Assembly: GCF_000787575.1 (NCBI RefSeq)
Contig: NW_012236529.1
Coordinates: forward strand, 372,001 to 436,000
Source of the DNA: Acytostelium subglobosum LB1
Lineage: Eukaryota > Evosea > Eumycetozoa > Acytosteliales > Acytosteliaceae
Length of the DNA: 64,000 nucleotides
Direction: 5' to 3'
The notes beneath the pieces were generated by a model. The model searched no databases, was not told where the DNA came from, and worked only from the letters and a program-made list of their open reading frames with translations. Below are positions 33,469-44,325 of this stretch, one piece after another (positions within the stretch are counted from its first letter, which is position 1; each line of letters begins with the position of its first letter). The translations under genes were made by a program, and so were the position numbers.

Positions 33469-33650
33469 CTGGAAGTGTTTATTTCCACCATAATGATGAA
33501 GATAATGATGGAGTTGCTTTCTACAAGGCCGAACCAAGTTCTTGGGGATCAGAGGACTACTGGTCGTAAGAAGTGGTAATATCTGCTATGGCAGAAACAA
33601 ATTTGTTCGGGCGCCACTTGGACACAAGCTCACTAATCTTCTCCATTGAT
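33469..33650 (-). pseudogene. Relic of the 3' end of the hybrid histidine kinase
   Basis: This stretch aligns by eye with 34542-34693, the end of the intact kinase gene. Shared blocks include GTGTTTATTT, TGGGGATCAGAGG versus TTGAGGATCAGAGG, and the long identical GGCGCCACTTGGACACAAGC followed by TCACT. Only the last part of the final receiver domain is covered. The frame is broken by several indels. Confidence 0.75.
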
Positions 33651-33697
33651 GGCCTCCTTGCCCTCCTCTCTCGAGATTTTAAAGAAAAGGCCAACCC

Positions 33698-33917
33698 CAT
33701 CAATCTCCTCAAAAAGGACCAACTCTGTTGATTGTGGAAGTAGTTAAAAATAGTGTAATTGATAATGGTTGGCGATATTGAGTGTTTGGAGACTGTAGGG
33801 AAAGTCGATCCCTATTGGCAGCCAAACCCATTGTCAATCAGGTGAGTGTCTTTGGCCAATGCACCATCTTTATTGCTATCAATAGTTTGGTATAGAAAGA
33901 TCCTAGGAGGTGTGTAA
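33698..33917 (-). pseudogene. Relic of the FNIP-repeat gene
   Basis: Aligns by eye with 31421-31632 inside the intact FNIP gene, sharing AATAGTGTAATTGATGATAG versus AATAGTGTAATTGATAATGG, GGCGATATTGAGTGTTTGGA, and GGTGAGTGTCT versus TGTGAGTGTCT. It has frame-breaking indels and covers only part of the repeat region. It lies directly beside the histidine-kinase relic in the same orientation. Confidence 0.8.
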
Positions 33918-34199
33918 CAAACCAAATGTTTAGTTGATGGATTGAAAAAAGGATGATCACTTGAGTGGACGAGTGAGCGGGTGGGATGGATGTCCCATCA
34001 AAGTTAGTTGATCGTCTACAACTCGAACTTGTTTACATGATGATTATCAAGGATCGGGCGAAGATGTAAGTATTCAGGTTGGAATTTATCATCACCTACA
34101 ACCAATCACGGGATTGACGGCATACTATAAATTCTAAATTAATTGCCAGTTGCTCAACAACCTTGCAACAACAAATAATTGGAATCTTTCCACCAAAGA

Positions 34200-34451
34200 A
34201 TGGCTACTGGAAATAAGTTTATAATAGTATTATTCTCTCTATTATTTATTATTATTAATATTTGTATTTCTAATGTGGTTGGCGATAGTATGTAAGTAAT
34301 AATATCAAAGTAATAATTATTTATTTAGATAATATATAATACTTATACTTATACCTCAATCCATAGGTCATCAAGTCATGGTCCTGAAGTAAATAAAGAG
34401 GGCACTGACCCCTTTGGTAAAATGTTTAACATGTACACTAAATTACCTTGA
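34200..34451 (+). CDS. Small secreted peptide (58 aa)
   Basis: Two exons (34200-34291, 34367-34451) encode 58 residues. The leader MATGNKFIIVLFSLLFIIIN is a strong signal peptide with likely cleavage near ISNVVGDS. A phase-2 intron (GTAAGT donor, CCATAG acceptor) follows almost at once. The mature part is about 30 residues (SSSHGPEVNKEGTDPFGKMF, then NMYTKLP). It has no Cys. Function unknown; a secreted signal peptide or a precursor is possible. The gene sits on the opposite strand between the histidine-kinase 3' end and an FNIP relic. A decayed sister lies at 33128 and a gene of the same layout at 57451. Confidence 0.65.
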
Positions 34452-34551
34452 GGTCATAAATATTTGTAAATGCTAACACCCATCATATTGTGAATAAATA
34501 TTGATCAATCAATAGTCAATCATAGTAGAGGTGGACACCACCTGGAGGTGT

Positions 34552-37500
34552 TTATTTATACCCTGATGATGAAGCTGTGGGTGAGGCGGCACCAAGATCT
34601 TGAGGATCAGAGGGTGACAGGTTGTTGTTGGTAAGTAGTAGTTGCTGCCACTTGTTCTGGCGCCACTTGGACACAAGCTCACTCAACTTCTCCAACTTGA
34701 TTGGCTTGGCCAAGAAGTCATCCATGCCACTATTCAAACATCTGGCCTGGTCCTCCTTACTAGCATGAGCTGTAGTAGCAATGATTGTTGTTCGCAGTTG
34801 TGGTAGTTGATGTCCATTACCATGACCACGACCACTGCTGCAGTTACTGCTGCTTTGTTCTCGTTGTCTTATTGCCTTGGCCACTTGCATGCCGTCCATG
34901 CCCGCCATTGAGATGTCCAAGAACACTAGATCATAACGATGATTGTTGTCGAACCTGTCCAACGCTTCGCGCCCACTGGACACAATATCTGGCTTGCAAC
35001 CTATTGACTCCAACATCTTCCTAATAACCATTTGATTCATATGATTGTCGTCCACCACCAACGTCCTAATCTCCAACTTATCATGTGGGCTCTGTATCGG
35101 TTCGACCCTGACCATCCTATGACTCCTCCTTCGTACCTATCATTGAGTGAGTGGATAGTGTGAGCGATTGATTGAATGATGGGTCACGTGGACTAATGAA
35201 CTTACTCCCAGCATTGAGATGGTGCACTCGAGGAGGTTACACATGCGGATTGGCTTGGTGACGACTTCATTGATACCGCTTGACTTGGCTTCCTTCTCGA
35301 GTTGAGGTGATCGCATCTTTAGGGGGAGGAGTAGGAGGAATGGTACATTGATGCCAGCTTCTTTGGACATCGTGTGTAGGGTTTGAGAGACGCCCAGAAC
35401 GTGGAAGCCAGCAGTTGGGTAGTCAATGATGACCATCGAGTAATGTCGACCATTGGTTATTGACTCATTCCATTTGTTAAGTGCGCCAGGCGGGTCTGAT
35501 GAGTCCAGTGCGATGTTCCATGCACTCATTTGCTCCTTTAAGAACTTGACTTGGTTGGCGTTGCTTCCGACCATCAATACACGCGCTCCCTTGAAGTCTG
35601 GTGGTCGCTCACTGCTCACGGTGTACTGCACTGATCCGCCGACAGGATGCTCCTCAGCCGACGATGTTAAAGATGACGATGGTGATGGTGATGGGGATGG
35701 CGACTCCTTTGGGACCGACTTGAACTTGAGTATGGTCCAGAATGTACTCCCCAGACCATATTGACTCTCGACACCAATCTCACCTTTGAATGCCAACTGC
35801 GCCAACTCCTTGCAGATGGCCAGTCCGAGACCACTGCCAGCGTACTGTCTGGCAATGCTGCCCTCTGCCTGTGTGAATGCTTTGAACAACAAGGGCAGTG
35901 CTTCCTTCTTGATACCAATGCCTGTGTCCTTGACCTCAAGCTTAAGCGTAGTCGTGCCCGACTCAATATTTACAACTTGGCACGTTACAATGATCTCTCC
36001 ATTGTCTGTGAACTTGACTGCGTTACCAATCTGATCATTATAGATTGGAATAGTGATTGATAGTCAGCAAGATGTCATCGATAGATCAATCAAATTAATC
36101 AAACATACCAGGTTTGTGATAATCTGTTTCAACTTGCAAGAGTCACCAATCAAGTTGTGAGGCGTACTGGGATGTATGAAGCACATGAGGTTCAAGGCCT
36201 TGGACTGTGCTCGCTCTCCCATCAACTCGCACACCTCCTCAATAGTGGTCCTAATGTCAAACTCGATATTCTCCACATCCATCTTTCCAGACTCAATCTG
36301 AACGATCAATAAGTTAGCTCGTGGTCAATCAATACATGGATCGACTTGAGATACATACCTTTGATATGTCCAATATATCATTGAGGATGTTGAGCAAGGA
36401 GTTTGAGGCGCGCTGTACAATCTCCAGGAATTGGAGTTGGTCCTCGCTTGTGGCAGTCTTGCACAGGAGCTCAGTCATACCAATTATACTATTCATTGGT
36501 GTGCGTATATCATGACTGGTCTTGTTCAATCTCCATCTTGATGATTCCAACGTCTTCTCCTGGTGAGCAGTCCTCGACTCCTCATCCATACGTCTCTGTG
36601 TAACATCTCTCTTTGAACAAACATAATAAATTATCCTCTGGAATCCATCAAATACTGGCGATACATTGGCTTCCTGTTTTGATTGTTTCGATCATGATTG
36701 GGTGGGTGAGTGAGTTAGTGATTGGAATAGTTCCAATGAGTGATTGAATGATTAGCTTACGAAATATATGACCTTGCCCAACTGATGCTTGGTCCTGATT
36801 GAGCCATGCCAACTCTTTCCAACAGTTAGTGTGGCCCACATTGCTGGAATGATGTCCTGGTTATCGATCAGATTTGAGAACTTCTTGCCAAGTATCTCCC
36901 ATCTCGCATATCCAACTGCTTTGGATGTTACATGATTCAAGTACTTGATGTATCCATCACTAATATGATTGAATGAGTTAGTGTGAGTAGTTGAGTTGAT
37001 TGATCGAGTGATCACATTACTTACGCGTCCCAAATCTCAATGCCTTCGCCACTGTACTCGATACAGTTGATTATCTTGCGTGTGCTGTTTGCCAACTCAT
37101 CTGCCTTCCTCATGCAATGATGCTCGCCAACCATCTTCTCAGCACAGTTCAGTCGAACGTCCAGTAGGATGGATGATAATGGATGATGAATGTAATCATT
37201 GGCACCTGCGTCCAGAAGTAATGACCATTCAGCAGGTTCATCACTCTTTGATATAACTATGATGACACTATGTGATCCAACAACATTCATCCTCAGATCG
37301 CGTATAAAGTCCACTACCTGTCCATCAATGTCGTGCGTGGTTGTGGTGGTAGCAGTGGTCGTTGTCCTGTAGCCAGCGTCAATGACGCTTGAATTGTTGT
37401 GATATGATTGTGTTGAGGATGAGGATGAGGCTGGAGTGGCTGCCTCCTCGACGATGGTTGGGAGGGGCGAGCTGCGTCCCAAGGATGTGGTTGCCCTGCC

Positions 37501-38286
37501 AAAGTCACATCGGCCATCGACATGTATGTTGTCCGATGATGGACATGTGCACTGATTGATGATGATCATTGAGAATGGATCCTTCTGATGCAACTGACTG
37601 ATGAGATCAATGTCTGGCAATGTGTTGGTGACAGTGTGTCCGCGTCGCTTCAATGTGTTGGCCACCATCTGATTGATTGGAGCATGTGGCTGCTGAACCA
37701 GCAGGGTCTTGAATCTGTGGCTCTTCTTGTAGTGATCAAAGAACATTGAGTCTGGCGACTTGAGCACCTCGAACAACATTGTGAACTCGTTCTTGGGCAC
37801 CTTTGAGACAATGGTCGACAGTTCAGACATGCGTGCATTCGACTCGCCCATTGTGAAGCTGAAGGACTTTGGTCGTCTGAGTCGATCATTTGGTGACTCT
37901 GGTACCCATGCTCCCGATGCTACGGGTACAGGTCCAGGTGGTGATTCGCCTGGGTCTGTTGCCCGGTGTCCACCAGGACCACGTAATGAGCCCATTGGTA
38001 CTGGTGGCGAGACAGGTGTAGTTGGCGAGGGTGGTGTAGTAGGAGGTGGTACAGACCTCTCCAGTCCCAATCTTTGAAGACTAACCTTTAGTTGTGGTGA
38101 GTAGAATCTTACAACCCTAAGGATGGTACGTGATCAGGTTGTTGTTAGTGTATGTGGGGGGAGGGACATGTCATGGCTGACATACTTTGCCTTGTCAACA
38201 ACATCTGATCGTTGTGATTGGAATACACTGGACTCTGGATCAAGAGTGGTGGACCTCTGTCTGGACAGGTCCCTGTTCCAACTCAT
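34552..38286 (-). CDS. Soluble hybrid histidine kinase with PAS and receiver domains
   Basis: Seven exons (38286-38186, 38116-37025, 36959-36761, 36673-36359, 36297-36109, 36030-35206, 35136-34552) give 1101 residues. No membrane segment is seen. In order: a Pro-rich N-terminus; a receiver-like fold at about 125-365 lacking the acidic pocket (ends GANDYIHHPLSS); a PAS domain at about 390-465; HisKA with KTSHDIRTPMNSI (His518); HATPase with NLIGNAVKFT, DTGIGI and GSGLGLAI; a degenerate receiver at about 755-900 (VLMVGSNANQ in place of DD); and a full receiver (LVVDDNHMNQ, phosphoacceptor Asp981 in LVFLDISMAGMDG, KPIK). Known dictyostelid hybrid kinases feed a His-Asp relay to the cAMP phosphodiesterase RegA; that link is inferred here. 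Confidence 0.93.
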
Positions 38287-39346
38287 TGTCTGATCGTTTG
38301 ATTGATTGATTGCAATTGAATGAGTGAATAAATAAATAAAGTGATTGATTGAATGATGAGGGACAAGCAATGAGAATGAGTAGTATGGAAGTAGTAGTAG
38401 ATGAGGAAGAATAAGGAGAGATTAACTAATGTTGGTTAAGGAAGAGGATGCAATGGAGGTGAGTGTTGTTGTGCCCCGACCATGACCACGGAGCTCGAGA
38501 TGGCAGGTCCTTAATTAAACAACCTGACATCCATCATTTCTCATGGTTGCAATGTTGTCACAACACAACATCATCAACAACAACACGAACAAAGTGGATA
38601 GATAGAAGGGGAAGAGGAGTTGCTGACCATGTTGGTGTGATGGAAGGGGGATTGAGAAGTTGTTGTGTGAGGACCAGCCCAAATACTTGAAAGGTTGCAA
38701 AAAACTTCCCGTTTGTTGTGTCTTTTGCGTTGCAAAACGCTAAAAAAATTACTAAATCAGGCCAAGAGGTACGGACTTGTGGGGCAAACTGATCACATGT
38801 GCATGGTTTCATCATAATAACTTATTGGTCCTCATTTACCTCGTTTCATCTCCATTGGAGAGTTGGTTTCTTTGATGTCACCCCCCCTTCTCATTCGTCC
38901 AAACATCCATCATTGATTGATGGAATGATTAGTGAAGATAATACCATGAATGGTATGAAAGGTGGATGCATACGTCCAACCTAGTTAACTCACTCCATCC
39001 ATCACCATCCCTGGCTTAGTATTAAACCTTATCAACCTACCAATACCTTGGAAGGGCATGGAATTGCATGGACCATCAGTTGTTTGTTTATGATTGATCA
39101 AACCTCTTTGTAGATTGAATAGACACTCCTTGTATCGATCATCACAAACATATCTGGTGTGATGGAAGGACGAGCGAGCACTCTAGATTTATTGGTTGGA
39201 TGAATGGATGTACCTCACACTCAAGTCGACTGGGCGTGATCAGTTGATAGATTGATTGAATGATTGGACCATGACCGGTACCTGACTGGACTGATTATAT
39301 GTTTATTAGAATATAACTCACTCACTCAACTCACTCACTCGATCAA
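38287..39346. other. Intergenic, no supported gene
   Basis: Upstream of the histidine kinase and 3' flank of the RAD54B-like gene, about 1.06 kb. Contains TTGA repeats and a C7 run at 38881-38887. Short ORFs on both strands lack domains. Confidence 0.45.
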
Positions 39347-42245
39347 TCAATCAGAGTCTTCATCCTCTGAAGACAAAGAGTCAGAGTCTGCTTCATAGTC
39401 ATGCTCATCTTTGGTAAAGTTTCCATCAACGTCGTCAGTGTCCAGTTCATCTTTGGATGAGCTGGAGTCTGCTTGAGAGGAGCGTGCGGGGGGACCATCC
39501 AGGACAATCTCTTCTTCCTCGGCACCGCACTCTGTGATCTTCTTGCGCTCTTTGACAACTGGTGGCTTGTCATTTGCAAAGACAAATGAGGTTGTTCCAG
39601 TGCACGCGGCACTCAGCATCTTGTCTGGGATGGTGGACATGTCGTGGTAGTGTTTGTAGTCGGCCAACTCGGTCAGACACATCGTGTCTCGCTTGAACTT
39701 TTGGACGCGCTCTGTGGGACGTCGCGCGCCACAGTGGCATACTCCAAGCATGTCGTGAGTATCGCAAATAGTATCCTCACGCAGATTAAAGATGTCCTTG
39801 AGGTCCTTCTGATCGAAGGATGGCGCATTGTCAGAGTCTCCCTCGACGACACTGACCGACAGCGCCATCTTGGTGATCTGGCGCTGATAGATCTTCTCCT
39901 CGATCGTGCCGGTCGAGAGCGTGCGATAGATTGATACGGGTTTCTTCTGGCCCTCTCTCCACACTCTGGCCATGGCCTGTGCGTCGTTGGCCGGGTTCCA
40001 ATCGGGGTCGAACAGCACCAAATGATTGGCACCAATCAAGTTGAGACCAATACCACCGGCCTTGGAACTGAGCAAGAAGATGAACTGCGGGTTGGCTGGG
40101 TTGTTGAACAAGTTGACCAGCTCCTGACGTCGCTGGATGGGCGTCGAGCCGTCCAGTTGGAAGAACTCATACTTCCTCACCTTGCACATCTTGGCGAGCA
40201 CGGTGAGTGTCTGTGTGTAGTTGGAGATGACCACGACGCGGTCCTTGGTCCTGGACTTGATCTGCTGCAGCAGGATGTCGAGGAACTGCAGCTTGCCAGA
40301 GAATTGTGGCTGGAAGTTGTTGAGATTGAACTCCTTGGGGAACTGCTTCATCACAGAGTCGGCGAGCTCGCGATCCACCGGATCCTCCTTGTCATTGTCG
40401 GCCATATATATCAGTTCGGGGCAGTTTGACAACTTCTTTAGCGTAGTGATCAGTGGTAGTGCGCCAGTGAATGATCCAAACTGTCTGGCCTTGACTGCCT
40501 CAATCAAATGCTTATACAATGTCTTTTGCAATGGTGTCAACTCACAGAACACCGTATACTCTGTCTTCTTTGGCAAGTATTGAGTGTTGACTGCAGCCGT
40601 TCTTCTTAAAATGAACTGTTGGGTAAGTCTTGTCAACTTTGGATAGAGTGTATGAATGAATGAGTTAGTCATGTCCACGAATGAATGAGTGCGGACTACC
40701 TACGGCCAATGATCTCTCTCTTCCAAGTCTTTTGTCCTCTGATGTGGCGTCGGGAAGACGTGAAGCGAGGATGGGCGCGTTATATACATTGTTGAAAGTG
40801 GAGACGGAACCGAGTACGCCTGGATTGACAAAGTTGACCATGGCGTAGAATTCAGTGAGGTTATTCTGGATGGGTGTACCGGAGAGGATCACACGACGCT
40901 TGGTTGGGATCATGTTGACGGCCTGTGTGGACTTGGCGTCGGCGTTCTTCATCCTGTGACCCTCGTCACAGATGATCAGGCCGATCGAGTCGATCTTAAC
41001 GATCTCGTGTATCCAAATCCTCAGCTGATCGTACGAGATGACCAGCACGTCGGACTTGCCCAGCTCGAGCTCGGCCAGCTTGGCCAGACCCAGCTTGGTG
41101 GACTGACCAATGGCCACAGGCTTGATGCCGTCGCCCAACCACTTTTGCAACTCCTGACACCAGTTCCTGACCAAACCGGCTGGTGCCACGATGACCGCCT
41201 TCCTGCTGGTGGGCTCGCCGCGGATACCCTGCTTGAGCAGCGTCCAAAGGATCGTGATGGCTTGAATGGTCTTTCCAAGACCCATGTCATCGGCCAAGAT
41301 ACAGCCATTGCCAAAGTTGCCGCGGAATCCAGCAAGACAATCAAACATGAACTGAACACCGATTCGCTGATGAGGTCGCAGCTTGGCGGCCAGGATGGGG
41401 TCGACCACAACGGGTATGTTGTTCTCGCCCAGTTGATCCTTGGGCTGGTAGAGGACGACGGCGTTGGGCGAGTATGGGTTGTGCAGCGGCTTTGTCAGAC
41501 GCTTCACCTTCTCCAGACCTTTGAGGGGCACGACAAAGCCCTTGGGCTTGGCCGCCGCCGACAGTCTGAACTTGAGCTTCTTCTCGCCCTTGGCTTCCTC
41601 CTTGCGCGTCTGCACGATCATGTCAGTCTTGAGGAAGATCGTGCCCTTTTTGTACTCGTCCTCCAGAACGGTGATCAATATCTTGACCCATTTGTTGCCG
41701 ATAGTCATTGTGAAGTCCTCTTGAAAGTAGACCTCCTTCTTCTTGATCAACACCTTTTGTATCTTGCCGCCACCGCCTTCGTCGTCGTCTGTGGCGCCCA
41801 TGCGAGTGAGTGTTGCGCGACCAATCTGCTTGCCCTCCATCGAGATGACGACCACGGCGTCATAGGTGACCTCGAGGATGGCCATGCCGTCGTCGCCCGC
41901 CTTTTGAATGTTCTTGTAGTTACATAGATAGTAGAGTGGCGGTGAGTCGAGTTGCATCACCACGTTCTTGCCCTTGCGATCCTCGTCAGCAATGCTGATT
42001 GGTCCCGCTGCCGATGTGGATGCGGCTGCATCGTCATCCTCTGATGACAACTTTGTCTTGCCCATTGTAACATTGAACAACTCTAAATGATTGATTGGCC
42101 TCATTGGTGCCTGTTTCTTTCTGCTCTTCTTTGTCATTGCTTCCATCAACTGTTGTTGTTGATCCAACAAGTTCTCCAATGATGGTAAATGTTCTGTCTT
42201 TTGTTTCTTTTCATATAATGATGATGGTGCCAATGATCTCTTCAT
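39347..42245 (-). CDS. RAD54B-like Swi2/Snf2 DNA translocase
   Basis: Two exons (42245-40704, 40636-39347) encode 943 residues. Residues about 100-215 resemble the N-terminal domain of RAD54B/Tid1 (PLYYLCNYKNIQKAGDDGMA). The Snf2 core follows: ADDMGLGKTIQAITILW (Walker A), LIICDEGHRMKN (DEGH box), RRVILSGTPIQNNLTEFYAM, and in lobe two SSKAGGIGLNLIGANHLVLF and AMARVWREGQKKPVSIYR (motif VI, arginine fingers). The C-terminus is acidic. RAD54 proteins remodel DNA around Rad51 in recombinational repair. The upstream region is shared with the divergent gene at 42614, and SMC6 lies close by. Confidence 0.93.
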
Positions 42246-42613
42246 TGTATATCTGTATGTATGTTATATGTATGTATGTATCTGTGTTATGTGTATCAAG
42301 TTATCACATTCAACACAATTCACATTCATCACACTTCATGGGATAGAGATAATCACTAAATTCTAAGAAATTCCATTTTTTGCAAGAACTTGAGATCAGG
42401 TGATTCTTCACTTTCAAACAAAGTTAGTGAAAGAGAGATAATGAATGAAAGAGATATTGACAAAAATAACATTTGCCCTCAATCTTCAATTTATCAATAA
42501 ATTAATAAACATATCCAAAAAAGGATATTAGCCCAGAAGACGACAAAACGACTCGTTTTTTCATTTGTCAGACAATCGAGTTAGAGTGAAGGTGTAGAGA
42601 TAGATAACAAACA
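42246..42613. promoter_or_regulatory. Divergent promoter region between the RAD54B-like gene and the 42614 gene
   Basis: The two start codons are 368 bp apart on opposite strands, so this AT-rich stretch must hold both promoters. No specific element can be assigned. Confidence 0.5.
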
Positions 42614-44165
42614 ATGTCATTCTGGCAGAATATACATTCACAACAGGAGGAAGCTACAATTGATTATGATGACTATGATGAAGATGAGGTTCAAATCGTT
42701 AAAGAATCAGATAAATATGATCAAATACATGTAAAGATTGAAGAGTTACAACGTAGTTCACAACAACGAGACAAAGATGATGATGACGATGACAATGTTG
42801 ACGAATATGATGAGGATGAAGTGTTCAACTCACAGCAACAACGACAACAACAATCGACAAAGCCAACTACATCAACGACATCAACATCAACAACATCAAC
42901 AACAAACAACAACACTCAACCAATCAAGAGACCAAGAGATGAAACAACGAGTACTGAACATAATGATGTATCGATAAAGATTAAGAAGTCAAGAATATTT
43001 GGACCTCCAAATGAGGTCAAACAGGAGCCTCCATTCGACGTATCATCACTCAGACCTTATATGAGCAAGGAGGCCGACGAGGTCTATTCCCAACTCTTTC
43101 AACTGCCACTTCGATGGCCAGTCTACGATCGCAAGATTCGACACGAGTACAGCGAGGAACGAGTCCTTCCTCACAACCTCTCCGATCTATACCTCGACCT
43201 ACTCCAAGACAACATCACTCATATCTGGGATGTCATTCACTCCGTATGTCCTCATTTGAGCAATCCTTGGCAATCATTAACATTCATTGATTGAATGGAA
43301 GCAATGCTAACTTCATCACACAAATAGGAGAACAAGACACCGCTCATGCCTAATATGGTCACAGTGCTATCGATGATGTCATGCACATTCCTTACAGACC
43401 TCTTGGACAACATATTCTATCACAATGAGTTGACAAACTACCGATTCAGTAAATCAGTTCATACATTGATAGGACGAACCAAGGAGGTCACAATCGAAGA
43501 GGTCATCCGCGCTGCAAGAGCAATCGATACACCAAAGTATGTTATGTACAAGGATGTACTGGAATGGAATGGATCACTGACCCATCACTTTACCACAGCA
43601 TTGATGTAATACTTAGGAAATCAATGCCGGTGCTTAACAAATTGGCCTCGGTCGTCAATGACTACAATAACCTTGACAACAAGATTGCACGTCTAAGGGA
43701 GGAGGTGACAGGTATGTGTAATTGATGGATGAATGGATGGACACATCAATCAATCCAATCACTAACTCAATCAAAACTGGAATAATTCCAATTAATTTAG
43801 AACCAATTCGACAACTGTTCAAACCTGGTTGGAAGGTCAAGGTGGCAAGGTTGGCGAATGGCTTTTATTATGTTACTCCGCTTGGCCGTGTTATAACAGA
43901 GGGTGTCAAGATGGCCCTGTGTCGTTGTTATCAAAAGGAACATAGTGATCCATTCATTATGAAGAAGGTACAAATCTACAACAACCTGATGACGCCGATA
44001 TGGAAGGCCGAGAAGGAGATCCGAAAGAACCCAGCAGCGTACGAGCGCAAGAATGATGGACACATCCATCATTATCGCTTCCCATTCATTGAAGAAGAAG
44101 GCTTCAGGCAGCTCAGAACAAAGTTCAGAAAGTACGCCGCCAAGTACAAGACCAGCATAGCCTAA
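42614..44165 (+). CDS. Unknown acidic protein, possible MBD/TAM-like segment
   Basis: Four exons (42614-43243, 43328-43536, 43599-43711, 43801-44165) encode 438 residues. Residues 1-75 are very acidic with Asp/Glu runs, followed by Gln and Thr/Ser tracts and a basic stretch (IKRPRDETTS, IKIKKSRIFGPP) that could be a nuclear signal. Residues about 140-320 are helical and ordered. The last exon carries FKPGWKVKVARLANGFYYVT then PLGRVI, whose W...YY..P.G pattern recalls methyl-CpG-binding or TAM domains; this is a weak resemblance. No family is assigned. The acidic-plus-basic layout suggests a nuclear, DNA- or chromatin-linked protein. Confidence 0.8.
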
Positions 44166-44325
44166 GCTCAATGAATGTACATATTTCACACATCTGCGAT
44201 CGTAGACTAGTCTCTCAAGTAAATGCACTCGACCCTCTGGCATGGTCCGGGCCAGCTGGTCTGACTTAAACGCCAGACCTTGGCCAGGCCGACAATGCCG
44301 CCACCATTCAATTATCCACACTACT

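Noticed and set aside
40956-41927. 323-codon plus-strand ORF
   Set aside because: It lies wholly antisense to RAD54B-like exon 1 and mirrors its codon structure; a shadow ORF.
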